NCBI GenBank assembly: GCA_007753915.1
Contig: CP036352.1
Location: 1,922,001-1,986,000, forward strand
Length of the DNA stretch: 64,000 nt
Direction of reading: 5' to 3'
Source of the DNA: Phycisphaerae bacterium RAS2
Lineage (GTDB): Bacteria; Planctomycetota; Phycisphaerae; UBA1845; UTPLA1
Under the pieces are notes generated by a model. It saw nothing but the letters and a program-made list of their open reading frames with translations, was not told the DNA's origin and did no database searches. The translations under genes were made by a program, and so were the position numbers. Below, piece by piece: positions 7,210 through 17,158 of the stretch; position 1 is the first letter of the stretch, and each line of letters opens with the position of its first letter.

Positions 7210-9896
7210 TGGAGCGGGCATGCCTGAATGAGGTGCATCGGTGGGTGTATGCGGCGATCGCGCTGGCGTTGTTCGCCGCTCAAATTGCAGCGGTTCCGGC
7301 GCGCGCGCAGGACGATCCTGCAATTGAGGCCGGCCGGATCACGGGAGAGACCTTTCAATTGATTCGCGGCCTGACCAGCCGGGGCATGCCGGAGCTGGTC
7401 GCGGAATCCGTGAAGGACCATCCGCCGGCTTGCCGGATTCACGTGGCCCGTGCTTTTCGCCAGGCCGCGATGATGGAAGCCGTCGGGGAATCGCGCACGC
7501 GACTGCTCGACGAATCGCAGCGAGAGTACCGGGCGCTGATCGCGCGAGACCCTGGTGGAAGCGCCGAGCGCAGCGAATGGGCCGAGTATCATTTCGCCGA
7601 ATGTCGCGTTGAGTTGGCCGACCTGCTCCTGAACCACCGACTCGCTTCGGAACTGAATCGCCTGGAGATGACCAGCGGTCTTGCGGGTGATCGCAAGGCG
7701 CTGGATGCGGGGCTGGCGGAGGTGGTCGAGCTGCACCGCCGGGCCGGGCTGGGCCTTGCCCGCCTCATCGAGGCGTGGCGATTGACCGAGGAGCGGTTCA
7801 TGCTACTGGGCCTGACGCAGCCGCTCCGTACTCTGGGGCGCGCGCAGCGGACGGGACTTGCCTGGGCGCAGGTGTATCGCGCGGAGGTCACGGCTTCGGA
7901 CGACGCGGCTCGAATCGGATGGGCGAATGCCGCGCTGGCGGAGTTTGACGCATTGAGCCAGGAAGCCGGTGATTCCGACGAGCGCGCGGCGGCGCTGCTG
8001 GGCAAGGGCATTGCGTTGCGCGCATTGCACGCATGGGATGACGCGGGGGCCGTGTTAAAGCGAGTCGTGGACGCTCCCGTCGCGGCGACCGTATCGGTGC
8101 GGGCGCAATACGAAATAGGCCGGACCCTGCTTGCAGCGGAGCGATGGGAAGCGGCCCGGGCGGCGCTTGCGGCACTGGCCAGGCGATCGGGGGCGCCGAC
8201 CGACTCGTCCGTGGTGTTTTATGTTCGCCTTGCCCCGATTCTGCACGCATGGTCCTGGATGGAAGAGGCTCGCGCGATGGCCCGGTCCAAGTCCGCGAAC
8301 AAAGCCGGTCAAGCTGGAGCCGAACACCGCGGAGAGACGACCAAGGCGTTTGAAACGCTTCGGGATCGCGCGATCGAAGAGTTTGAGCGCATCTCGCGGC
8401 GCGGACCGGAGTGGGATGCGCTGGCGCGAGTGTACCTTGATCGCATTGTGCCGTCCGCGGCGGAACCCACGTCGCTGTCGGATGCCTCACTTCGCGTCGC
8501 CGCGGAAGAGAGTCTTGCGCGAGAGGACTTCCGACGGGCCGAAGCGTTTTTGAAAAATCTCATCGAGCGGCAGCTTGACCCGGCGCAACTTGCCTCGGCA
8601 GCCTTGAATCTTGGTGTCTGTCAATATCGGCTTGGGCGGGCGCGGGAGGCCTTGTCGAGCGTTGAGAAGGCGGTGAACAGTCCGGATGACGCCGTCGCAG
8701 CACGCGCTGTCGAGCAGGCCTATCGAATCGCGCGCGAGGTGGCCCTGGCCGACCGAAGGCCGGAGGATTGCCGTGCGCTGGCGGCGGCCGCGCAGCGGCT
8801 GGTTAAGCGCCTGCCGAAGCATGAGCTCGCCGACGAGGCCCGGTATTCGGCAGCGTTGGCGTTGCAGGAAGCCGGCGATTGGGAGGAAGCCATTGCAGCG
8901 TTCGAGCAGGTTCCGACCGCGTCGGAATACCACGCCCGCGCGTTGCGTGGGGTTGCCGGAGGCCGTCAGCACCTGTATGACGCGGCGGTGGAAGCGCGCA
9001 GCAAACAAGCCGCGCTCGCCGCGCGGGCCGCTGCCGAGGCGTGGCTTGCTTTTGCCCGGACCAGTGAACCGGGAGGGTCGGCGGATGTCATCCAATCGGC
9101 TCGGTTGCAGGCCGCGAGGTTATTGAAGTCTGACCTGATCGGCGCGTTCGACGAGGCGCTCGAAGCGGTTGCGCCGCTCGAGCCGGATTTTGACGTACTC
9201 GCACTACGTTGGCATTGCCTCTTGAGCCTTGGTCGGCTCAAGGAAGCATCTGACGTACTCGGCCAGACCCTGAAGATACCCATCAAGTCAAGATCTGGCG
9301 ACGTCGTGGCGTCACTCTTCACCGATATCGATAACGAAATCACCCGATTCGATGCTGCGGGTCGGCAGGAAAAGGCGGCGCATCTCGCCGGCGAGGGCGT
9401 GAAGCTTGCCGAGCGCCTGACCGGTCTGTGCACGACGCAGGCCCAATTTCGCGATCAGGAAGACGTGGCGCGATTCGCGTGGGCGCGATACCTGGCGCGG
9501 GCAGGGCATCCTGACGAGGCACTTGAACAACTCGACCAATTGATGCGTCGCTCGCCGCAACGAGGTGATTACATCGCCTTGGCGGCCCGGCTGTGCGAAG
9601 AACAGTCAGAGTCGATGGACGCGTCGAGTCGCGCCAGCCATTCCGAGAAAGCGGAAGCGTTGTGGGGGCGACTGCTGGAGGACTCGGCGCTTCGCGATTC
9701 GAATCCCGCGCTGTATTGGCAGGCGCGGTATTGCTGGTTGCGTCATCAATTGCGTCGAGGCCGCGCAAAGGACGTCGCTCGCGGGATCGCCAACGATCGA
9801 GCGTGGTACCCGGATCTCGGTGGCCCGCCATGGCAGGCGAGGCTGATTGAGTTGCACGACGAAGCGCGGAGATTAAGCGAAACGAGCGCCCCATGA
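7209..9896 (+). CDS. Large secreted TPR-repeat protein of the Exb operon
   Basis: The 895-residue protein starts with a signal peptide (WVYAAIALALFAAQIAAVPARA) and is otherwise almost wholly alpha-helical and Ala/Arg/Glu-rich. TPR-like pairs are visible, for example NLGVCQYRLGRAREALSSVEKAV near residue 470 and RYSAALALQEAGDWEEAIAAFEQV near 545. It probably acts as a periplasmic scaffold for the Exb/vWA machinery, judged from its place in the operon. No enzymatic motif was seen. The ATG overlaps the stop of the second exbD, and its own stop overlaps the next start (ATGA). Confidence 0.7.
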   Translation: MERACLNEVHRWVYAAIALALFAAQIAAVPARAQDDPAIEAGRITGETFQLIRGLTSRGMPELVAESVKDHPPACRIHVARAFRQAAMMEAVGESRTRLLDESQREYRALIARDPGGSAERSEWAEYHFAECRVELADLLLNHRLASELNRLEMTSGLAGDRKALDAGLAEVVELHRRAGLGLARLIEAWRLTEERFMLLGLTQPLRTLGRAQRTGLAWAQVYRAEVTASDDAARIGWANAALAEFDALSQEAGDSDERAAALLGKGIALRALHAWDDAGAVLKRVVDAPVAATVSVRAQYEIGRTLLAAERWEAARAALAALARRSGAPTDSSVVFYVRLAPILHAWSWMEEARAMARSKSANKAGQAGAEHRGETTKAFETLRDRAIEEFERISRRGPEWDALARVYLDRIVPSAAEPTSLSDASLRVAAEESLAREDFRRAEAFLKNLIERQLDPAQLASAALNLGVCQYRLGRAREALSSVEKAVNSPDDAVAARAVEQAYRIAREVALADRRPEDCRALAAAAQRLVKRLPKHELADEARYSAALALQEAGDWEEAIAAFEQVPTASEYHARALRGVAGGRQHLYDAAVEARSKQAALAARAAAEAWLAFARTSEPGGSADVIQSARLQAARLLKSDLIGAFDEALEAVAPLEPDFDVLALRWHCLLSLGRLKEASDVLGQTLKIPIKSRSGDVVASLFTDIDNEITRFDAAGRQEKAAHLAGEGVKLAERLTGLCTTQAQFRDQEDVARFAWARYLARAGHPDEALEQLDQLMRRSPQRGDYIALAARLCEEQSESMDASSRASHSEKAEALWGRLLEDSALRDSNPALYWQARYCWLRHQLRRGRAKDVARGIANDRAWYPDLGGPPWQARLIELHDEARRLSETSAP

Positions 9897-10741
9897 AGCG
9901 GTGGATACTTCTCGGTTCAGCGATCGTGATTCCTGCTTCGTGCGGTGCGCCGCCGGTGTCGCCCGTTCAGGAATGGAGCGGGCCTGTTCGGTCGGAGCCG
10001 GACAACGCGATGGCCAGGGGGCTGTTCGATCAAGTGGTGGACGGGACGTTTTCATTCGATGAAGAAGGGTTCTATTGGTTGTGCGCGAATGTTTCTACCA
10101 ATTCCGCTCGGCGCGAGTTGCTCGCTGCCTCCTCCGCAAGCCCGACGCCGGTGCGACAGATGCTGGAGCGGCCCGCGGATTTTCGCGGGTTGCCCGTCGT
10201 GGTGGAGGGGATCCTTCGCAGTCGGGAGGAATACGAGATTCATGATCGGCCGGAGTTGGGGCGGTTGACGCAATTGGAACTGTCCGTGCCCGGTTCCCGT
10301 GCGATTGTGACTGTTGTCTGCACGGAGCGGCCGGCGGTCGTATCACCCGATGCGCCGTTGCGTGCGACCGGCTACTTCCTCAAGTCACGGCAGTTTCGCA
10401 CGACGGACGGTCAATCCGGCGCCGGCGTGGTGCTCGTGACAAACGGGATGATCAGCACGCCGACCTCACGCGAAATTGTCTCGTCGAGTCGTGAATATTC
10501 GCTTGGATCGATTCGCACAGAATGGCTTGTCGCCTGGATCGCAGTGTTTGCTGTCATATGGCTGTTCGTACGACGCCGGTTGCGTGATCCGATCGGCGCT
10601 CGAAATGCGTCTCGCATGCGAATGCCTCGGCGCGTTCACGAGGGAACCGGCGATTCTGATTTCGCATGGATGACGACGACTGATCCGAAGGCGAAAGAAA
10701 GGTCATCACGCGGCAAGACAGGCAGTGAATCGAATCCATGA
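9893..10741 (+). CDS. Unknown exported protein with a C-terminal membrane helix
   Basis: The 282-residue protein was not recognised. It begins with a hydrophobic stretch ending in ASC (IVIPASCGAPPV), which could be an imperfect lipobox. The middle is a beta-rich region of about 100 residues (LPVVVEGILRSREEYE to VVLVTNGMIS) that could be an OB-like fold. Near residue 205 is a membrane helix (TEWLVAWIAVFAVIWLFV) followed by a basic tail. It is the last gene of the vWA-Exb-TPR operon (ATGA overlap with the TPR gene), so it is likely an envelope component of that system. Confidence 0.6.
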   Translation: MKRWILLGSAIVIPASCGAPPVSPVQEWSGPVRSEPDNAMARGLFDQVVDGTFSFDEEGFYWLCANVSTNSARRELLAASSASPTPVRQMLERPADFRGLPVVVEGILRSREEYEIHDRPELGRLTQLELSVPGSRAIVTVVCTERPAVVSPDAPLRATGYFLKSRQFRTTDGQSGAGVVLVTNGMISTPTSREIVSSSREYSLGSIRTEWLVAWIAVFAVIWLFVRRRLRDPIGARNASRMRMPRRVHEGTGDSDFAWMTTTDPKAKERSSRGKTGSESNP

Positions 10742-10804
10742 AGCGAGTTGGCGTCGCTGTGAGCTTGTCGTATCATGTGATAGCGAGCGGAATTCACAAC
10801 ATCA

Positions 10805-13558
10805 ATGCCCGATACCGAGGGGATGAAATTGCGCAGGCAAGCAATAGGGGCTGGGAATCAAAAGGGTCGTGCCTTGCACGCTCTGCGTGGCGCGGCGTGC
10901 CTTTGCGCTGCACTGATCCTGGGCGTATTCGTTCGCGGCGCATCCGCGGCCGGCCACCACGAGGTCAATTGGATTCCGATGGGGTTTGCGCAGGTCCCCG
11001 TCGGCACGCACGAACAGAAGTTCATCCTGCCGCCCAGCGCGTCCGGCCACTTGCCGTTGGGGATTGTGCTGGTCAGCAGTCGCCCGAAAAAGCCGGTGGC
11101 GCAGCCGCCGGTGGTCGGCAGTGATCAGCCGATGACCGTCGAGCAGCAGGTTCCGGCGAAGCTGAAGTTCACGATCGGCTCAAAGGCGCTGCCCGAATGG
11201 GCGCTGGAGGATTACAACACGGCGTTTGTCATCAATCTGGGTGACATTCGCAGCAATCCGGGGTTCAAGGACGGGAACTTGACCATCCAGGTCACGCTTG
11301 AGAGCGAGGTCGAAGGCATTGCGATCCCGATGATCGCCATGCCCGACGTGCTCGTGCTGCCCGAGACGGCATCCGGCCCGCTGCTTTCGCTGATACAGGA
11401 GACGCCAGACCCGGTCGCGAAGCAGTTCCTCCAGGCGTTGTTCTTTGACCTGGGCGGCGACAAGGCGAACGCACAAAAGGCGTACGAGCCGTTGAGCCGG
11501 TCGGACAACGAGCGCATCGCGCGGATGGCCCGCCGGGGATTGCGCAAACTGGCGTACGACGGTCGGCCGCACAATCCGTCGGGCAACTTCAACGAACGTT
11601 ACCGTTGGGGGCTGTATCTCCAGACCGCGGGGCTGTTCTCGCAGGCGTTTCACGAATTTGATGAGGCTCGAATCATCGACGCGAAGCACGCCGACAGCTT
11701 TTATCGCGCGGGCGAGATGGCCGAGCGCATCAACGCAGGCCCGATCAAGATATTTGACTACATGCAGCGATCCGGCTACGCCGTGGCGTACGAGAACCCC
11801 GCTGTCTGGTACGCCCTCGTCGTCATTCAGCGCCAGCGCGGCGCCACCAAGCTGTCCAATGCCGATCTTCGCGCGATCAAGGAGCACTGGCTGCTTGGCG
11901 CGGCCATGATCTGGGGCGCCACCGGCGGTCGGCTTCGCATCGCAACCACTTTTTACGAGGTGCTCGACTACGAGCCGATCGAGTACGTGACCTACGCCGA
12001 GGGGCTGGAAGCGCCCGCCGAGGACCTGATCGGTCGCCGCGGCTGGTTCGACAGCGTCATCAGCATTCGGCCCCGGCTGCCGGAGGAGCAGGGCAAGCCA
12101 AGCGTCACGGTCGGCCCGGATCAGGGCCCGCGCGGGGCGGCCCTTTCAGCCACGTTCATCGATTCAACCTGGCCGCAATACATGCGGCTGTGGTACGAAC
12201 ATTACTTGTGGGCGATTCGCGCGGGAGAAGTCATCACCGCTGTTCCCGATGGCGACGCGCTTCCGGCTTGCGGCACGCAACCGCCGCACAACATCGGTAC
12301 GTCGGTGCGATCCGTGATGCGATATCACCTCGCCGGCGACGAGTGCATGCGTCCACGAATCGCCGATACGGCTGTACCCGGCGGATACATCGATCTTTGG
12401 CAATTGGAAGGACCGTTCCCGGTGAAGGACACGCCGCCGAGCAATGGCGCGCGGCCGACGAAGCATGTTCTCGATCCGCTCCCCGCTTCGTTGCCGGACC
12501 GCACCGCCCGAGTCTTCGCGGACCGGGATTTCATTGACCTCGCGCGGTACTTCCCCGATGCAGGGTGGGCCTTGGCGCGGGCGACGACATGGGTCTATTC
12601 CCCGGTCGATCAGGATGTCCGGATGTGGATTGGGCAGAATGATGGTGTTGCCGTCTGGCTGAACAGCGCGTGCATCCATAAAGGTGAGTATTACTCGGCA
12701 CACAAGTTCGCGGATCGCAACCTGGTGGACACGGTCGCCGCGTATGCGCCGCTGCGAACCGGATGGAACGAGTTGACAGTGGTGGCGGAGTCATGGCCGG
12801 CACCGCTTGAAAAGGGTTGGGGGTTTTCGATACGACTGTGCAAGTGGAACAACGAACCGGTTCCGGGTCTGGCGTACCTGAATTCACCACCGTCGGGAGA
12901 GAAGGTGCCGGTGCATTCGCCGCCGCCGGCGGGGGAGCACTACGACTGGCTGGCGGTTCGCGACGATTTTCGCGACAAACTGCCGGCACTGAAAACACAG
13001 GACATCGAACGAATCACGGGCTTATCCGGCGTGCGATTCGCCGGCGCGCAGGATGCGAATGGCGGGTACTTCGCTGTGACGGCAGGCGCATCGACCGACA
13101 AGCCCGGCTACCGGGCACTCGACGGCGCGTGGGACTCGGCGCGCGATCGCGATGTCGTCGTCAACAACGTGATGGACTGGATGCGTGAATCGTGCTGCTT
13201 GCTGCCATACGAAAAGGGCGGCAACCGCGCGCTGCTGTTCGTGAAGCCTGAAGCCGTGGAGGTCTTCGCGCGCTTGTTGGCCGAGCCGGCCGAAGCACGG
13301 GCCGTATTTGGTGATCGGACGATCTGGCAGCGAGCCATGGGCTATGTTTACGCGCCGGCCGCAGCGAGCGAGCGGCTGGTCTTTGTGTTCGATATCGGTG
13401 TCGGACCGCCTTCGGGCTGGCCTGCCGACGAAGAGAATCTTCTGGACCCCATCCCGCCGGTGTTCGTCCCCAATCCCGCGAAGGCGAAATCGAGCCTGGT
13501 TGGGCCGCCCGTAACGGTACCGACCGCAGCGCCGCCGGCGTCGCCTGTTTCGCAATGA
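10805..13558 (+). CDS. Unknown large secreted protein
   Basis: The 917-residue protein has a signal-peptide-like segment (GAACLCAALILGVFVRGASA) about 30 residues from the first ATG. An in-frame ATG at 10823 is equally possible as the start. The body contains helical pairs around residues 210-320 with TPR-like spacing, then beta-rich parts with many tryptophans (YIDLWQLEGPFPV, RMWIGQNDGVAVWLNS). The latter look like a carbohydrate-binding or jelly-roll-like fold. No catalytic motif was recognised. The stop overlaps the start of the glycosyltransferase gene (ATGA), so the two are translationally coupled. Confidence 0.6.
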   Translation: MPDTEGMKLRRQAIGAGNQKGRALHALRGAACLCAALILGVFVRGASAAGHHEVNWIPMGFAQVPVGTHEQKFILPPSASGHLPLGIVLVSSRPKKPVAQPPVVGSDQPMTVEQQVPAKLKFTIGSKALPEWALEDYNTAFVINLGDIRSNPGFKDGNLTIQVTLESEVEGIAIPMIAMPDVLVLPETASGPLLSLIQETPDPVAKQFLQALFFDLGGDKANAQKAYEPLSRSDNERIARMARRGLRKLAYDGRPHNPSGNFNERYRWGLYLQTAGLFSQAFHEFDEARIIDAKHADSFYRAGEMAERINAGPIKIFDYMQRSGYAVAYENPAVWYALVVIQRQRGATKLSNADLRAIKEHWLLGAAMIWGATGGRLRIATTFYEVLDYEPIEYVTYAEGLEAPAEDLIGRRGWFDSVISIRPRLPEEQGKPSVTVGPDQGPRGAALSATFIDSTWPQYMRLWYEHYLWAIRAGEVITAVPDGDALPACGTQPPHNIGTSVRSVMRYHLAGDECMRPRIADTAVPGGYIDLWQLEGPFPVKDTPPSNGARPTKHVLDPLPASLPDRTARVFADRDFIDLARYFPDAGWALARATTWVYSPVDQDVRMWIGQNDGVAVWLNSACIHKGEYYSAHKFADRNLVDTVAAYAPLRTGWNELTVVAESWPAPLEKGWGFSIRLCKWNNEPVPGLAYLNSPPSGEKVPVHSPPPAGEHYDWLAVRDDFRDKLPALKTQDIERITGLSGVRFAGAQDANGGYFAVTAGASTDKPGYRALDGAWDSARDRDVVVNNVMDWMRESCCLLPYEKGGNRALLFVKPEAVEVFARLLAEPAEARAVFGDRTIWQRAMGYVYAPAAASERLVFVFDIGVGPPSGWPADEENLLDPIPPVFVPNPAKAKSSLVGPPVTVPTAAPPASPVSQ

Positions 13559-14802
13559 GTACAGCCGTACAGCCCATCTGCCCGCAGGTTTTGCCGCGTT
13601 CGCAGCGCGTGGCGCTGGCGTCGCGGTGCGCGGTGGCGCGTCGTGTCGTGGTTTTAGCGGTGCATCACGAAGATTCGATTGGTCCGCGGCTGCTTGGCGG
13701 GGCGGAAAAGTACCTCTTGAACACGATTGACGCGTTGTTGGAGGCAGGCGCGAGTGTTCAGGTCGCATTCAGCGGGGCCAACATTTATCTGCCGCTCCTT
13801 TCGCACTGGGGACCGTTTCGATTGCGCGTGGAAAACGTGAATTGGATCGACGCGGAACTGCACGGCGACGACGTCGACGATCCCGCGACAATTACCGCCA
13901 GAATGGACTGGCTGGCGTCGACGCAAGCCGCGACCGTTTTCGTGGTTCAACAGGCGTCGGGGGCCGCGTTTCGCGCGTCAATCATTGCCGCGAGGTTTCT
14001 GGGGTTGCGCGTCGTGCAATCGATTCGCCAGCCGCCGTCGCCGCTGGCCGGTGCAGGATTGCTCGGGTCGCTTGCGCCATGGCGACGTCGCGCGATGGCG
14101 CGCGTGCGAACGGCCGCCGGGGCGTGCGACGCGATCATCTTCAACAGTCAGCGCGTTCGGGATGAATACGTGCACATGTATCGCCTGCCGGCGCGCCGTT
14201 GCCGAGTCATCCACAATGGCGAATGCGTTCGCCCGCAGCCACCCGTTGCGAGCAATGGCCGGCGACTGGCGGTGGTCGGACGGCTAACGCATGCCAAGGG
14301 AGCAGATCTCGCGCTGGACGCCTTTAAGCAGATTGCCGGCCGTTATCCTGATGCGACGCTGACGTATTTTGGCGACGGGCCGCTGCGAGCGGATTTGGCG
14401 GCACGGGCGAGCGATGCGGGATTGAGCACCCGTGTGAATTTGGTGGGATACGAATCCAATCGCGACCGGATGTATGCATCAATGGATGTTTGCGTGCTCG
14501 CATCGCGCCGCGAGTCGATGTCGAACGCGACACTGGAAGCGATGGCGTGGGGCATCGCATGCATCACGACGGATGTCGGCGGACAATCGGAATTGGTCGA
14601 CGCGGGCACGACGGGCTGGGTGACTCCCCCGGACGATGTCGTGGCGCTGGCCGTCGCAATGGACGAGGCACTGGCGGACCCCCGCCAAGCCGCGGAGCGA
14701 GGGGAGGCAGCGCGCCGGCAAGTTGCCGCGAACTTCGAGCGCAATCGCCAGCGAAGATTGACAGTGGCCTGCGTACTGGGATTGCCCGATTCGATTGTTT
14801 GA
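13555..14802 (+). CDS. Glycosyltransferase family 4 (GT-B fold)
   Basis: The 415-residue protein has the two-domain GT-B layout. The N-terminal domain carries GGAEKYLLNTIDALLEAG, the glycine-rich entry loop. The C-terminal donor-binding domain has RLAVVGRLTHAKGADLALDAF, then LTYFGDGPLRADL, VNLVGYESNRDRMYASMDV and the nucleotide-sugar-binding RRESMSNATLEAMAWGI with ITTDVGGQSELV. It should transfer a sugar from a nucleotide donor to an acceptor that cannot be identified. The first ~25 residues before VVVLAVHHEDS may not be part of the fold, so a later start is possible. Confidence 0.85.
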   Translation: MSTAVQPICPQVLPRSQRVALASRCAVARRVVVLAVHHEDSIGPRLLGGAEKYLLNTIDALLEAGASVQVAFSGANIYLPLLSHWGPFRLRVENVNWIDAELHGDDVDDPATITARMDWLASTQAATVFVVQQASGAAFRASIIAARFLGLRVVQSIRQPPSPLAGAGLLGSLAPWRRRAMARVRTAAGACDAIIFNSQRVRDEYVHMYRLPARRCRVIHNGECVRPQPPVASNGRRLAVVGRLTHAKGADLALDAFKQIAGRYPDATLTYFGDGPLRADLAARASDAGLSTRVNLVGYESNRDRMYASMDVCVLASRRESMSNATLEAMAWGIACITTDVGGQSELVDAGTTGWVTPPDDVVALAVAMDEALADPRQAAERGEAARRQVAANFERNRQRRLTVACVLGLPDSIV

Positions 14803-14827
14803 GCCATTGGCGACCCCCCGGCCTTCC

Positions 14828-16975
14828 TCAAGAACCGTTCAAACCGGCAGGGGCTGGGAGATCGGGCCGGGCGCGCTTCGCGATGGCGAAGTGCCGTTGT
14901 GCCTCGTCGCGACGCCCTTCTCGGGCAAGAATGCTCGCGAGGTGGTAATGGCCGATGGCGTGGTCGGGTTGCATTCGTATTGCCTCGTTGAGGTCCTGCC
15001 GCGCCCGTTCGATCTGGCCGCCCTGCAAGAAGACATTTGCACGATTGACAAGGGCATCCACGTATTTCGGATCGAGCCGGAGAGTCTCGCCGAAGGCCGC
15101 GACGGCCTCATCCGGACGGCGAAGCCTGAACAGCGCATTCCCCATGTTGTAATGCGCGTCGGGCAGATCGGGCCGTAGCTCCGTGGCCTTTTTCTGGCAG
15201 TCCAGCGCCTCCTGCGCTCGACCAAGCTCCAACAGGACGCTGCCGAGGTTGTTCCACGCAAAGGGGTTGCTGGGGTTCGACTCGACGGATGCGCGAAGGT
15301 GCGGCTCGGCTTCTCGCGAACGGCCGACGCGTTGAAGGATCGCGCCAATGTTGCTTTGAGCCTTTGGAAAGTCGGGTCGTAGCGCGAGCGCCTGTGCGTA
15401 GTAGTCAATGGCGCGAGGGTAATCACCCTTCAGCGTCCAGGCCTTGGCGAGATTGGAGAGCACATCGGGTCGATCGTAGCAATCGGGATGGGACAGCGCC
15501 TCGGAGTAGCAGGCAATCGCATCGTCGAGCTTCCCCTGTCGCTGGTATTCTGCACCAAGATTGTTTCGGGCCATCGTCGCGTCGGGATTCTTCTTGAGGG
15601 TATCCACCCAGAGCGTGACCAGATCGTGGTACGCGCCGCACTGTCGAAAGGTCAGCAGCCCAAGAACGAGGCACGCAAGGCCGGTCGCGGCGACGCCCGC
15701 CATCGGGAGAGACTTCGAGCGACGAATGAGCAACGCCAAGCCGGCGCAGATGAAGGCAATCGGCCCGATGCTCGCGAGATATTGAAAGTGGTCCGCTACG
15801 AATGAGTAACGCATCGGAAAGACGCTGACGAAGCCCAGGGCGGGAAAGAGAGTCCCGCCGAAGAACAACGCCGCCGTCAGAGGGCCTCGTCCGGCTCGAC
15901 GCACGAAAAACACAAGGAACCCCACCAGCAGCACCGCTGCAATGGGGAACATCCACTGCAACGCGCTCGTCGCATCGAGTTGCCAGCGCGGATAGATGAA
16001 CGTCAACGGATGCGGGCACAGCAGCTTGCCGAGATAGAACCAGACAGCACGCCCGGCAATCAATACGCGCTGGGCCGCGGAGAAATCCAGGTCAATGAAC
16101 TTCGTGCCGACATGATGCGTCTCAACCCATGCTGTCACGCGCCCGGCAGCGGCTCCCAGTGCAAACATGGGCAACACGGCGATGACGTTTCGCCGAACAA
16201 TGCGACCGGTCTTCCACCAATAGACGAGCAGCAGAGCAGCGGGAAGGGTCGCGGTGACCGTCTTGCTCAACAGCGCAAAAACGAAGCATGCCAGCGAGAA
16301 GAGATAGTACGTCCAGTTGGGGACCGGCACTTGCCGGTCGCCCTCTGATGATCGATCCGCGCGGGCATCGTCAGATCGCAATTCGGGAATACGCGCCGCG
16401 GATTCACTGCCCGCATCGAACGGCGAGTAGCGCATGAAGCACCACGCCGCGAGCATGTAGAAAAAACCCGAGAGGACATTCTTTCGCTCGGTGATCCACG
16501 CGACGGACTCCACATGCACCGGGTGCAGTGCGAAGACGAGAGCGGCGGCCACGGCGCCGGGGACTTGTAGTTCGCGGAGAATACGCCACAGCATCCACGT
16601 TGTCGCGGCGTGAAGCAGCACGTTGACGACGTGATAGCCGTGCGACCAGTGGCCCCAGACCTGGTTCTCCACCCAGAACGTGGTGAATACGAGGGGGTAG
16701 TATTGTGGTGTCGCGCCGATTTCAAACCAGATGCGCCACAGTCCGGCCGCGCTGTTGAGTGTTTCATTCTTCAGAATGTACGAGTCGTCGTCCCAAATGA
16801 ACCCGCCGCCGATGGCGCGAGCATAGGCCATTACCACAAACGTTAGGATTGCCAGCCCCATCAAGAGGGCGGGGAATCGAAGCGGTGGAGCGCCGGCGGA
16901 ACGGCGCGGCGTCAATTCGTTGCCGCCCGCTTTAGTCCGTCGCAGCCCGAGATTCATGCGTTTCTTGCCGGCCAT
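14828..16975 (-). CDS. TMTC-like GT-C membrane protein with C-terminal TPRs
   Basis: The 715-residue protein starts with a basic cytoplasmic segment and a first helix (FPALLMGLAILTFVVMAYA). It then has IWDDDSYILKNETL, the acidic loop characteristic of GT-C enzymes of the O-mannosyltransferase/TMTC type, and FALHPVHVESVAWITERKN, a strong signature of bacterial TMTC-like proteins. About ten membrane helices fill the first 450 residues. The rest is at least six TPRs (for example NNLGAEYQRQGKLDDAIACYSEAL). It probably glycosylates or anchors an exported protein using a lipid-linked sugar. It converges with the GT4 gene, the stops being 26 bases apart. Confidence 0.8.
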   Translation of the reverse strand: MAGKKRMNLGLRRTKAGGNELTPRRSAGAPPLRFPALLMGLAILTFVVMAYARAIGGGFIWDDDSYILKNETLNSAAGLWRIWFEIGATPQYYPLVFTTFWVENQVWGHWSHGYHVVNVLLHAATTWMLWRILRELQVPGAVAAALVFALHPVHVESVAWITERKNVLSGFFYMLAAWCFMRYSPFDAGSESAARIPELRSDDARADRSSEGDRQVPVPNWTYYLFSLACFVFALLSKTVTATLPAALLLVYWWKTGRIVRRNVIAVLPMFALGAAAGRVTAWVETHHVGTKFIDLDFSAAQRVLIAGRAVWFYLGKLLCPHPLTFIYPRWQLDATSALQWMFPIAAVLLVGFLVFFVRRAGRGPLTAALFFGGTLFPALGFVSVFPMRYSFVADHFQYLASIGPIAFICAGLALLIRRSKSLPMAGVAATGLACLVLGLLTFRQCGAYHDLVTLWVDTLKKNPDATMARNNLGAEYQRQGKLDDAIACYSEALSHPDCYDRPDVLSNLAKAWTLKGDYPRAIDYYAQALALRPDFPKAQSNIGAILQRVGRSREAEPHLRASVESNPSNPFAWNNLGSVLLELGRAQEALDCQKKATELRPDLPDAHYNMGNALFRLRRPDEAVAAFGETLRLDPKYVDALVNRANVFLQGGQIERARQDLNEAIRMQPDHAIGHYHLASILAREGRRDEAQRHFAIAKRARPDLPAPAGLNGS

Positions 16976-17158
16976 GGCGAATAGTCTAGGGCAAGGCGGA
17001 GGAATGGTGCGGCGGGGGCAAAGGCCATCTTGGTTGCGTGGCGATTCGCAGTTTCCAGGGTCGCATTCACGGCCGCGTCTGGTATGATAGAGGATTCACG
17101 GGTGCGGACGCCGCCGCGCCGGAGGCCGGGCCTCTGAATCAGGCTCCGGGATCGTTCC

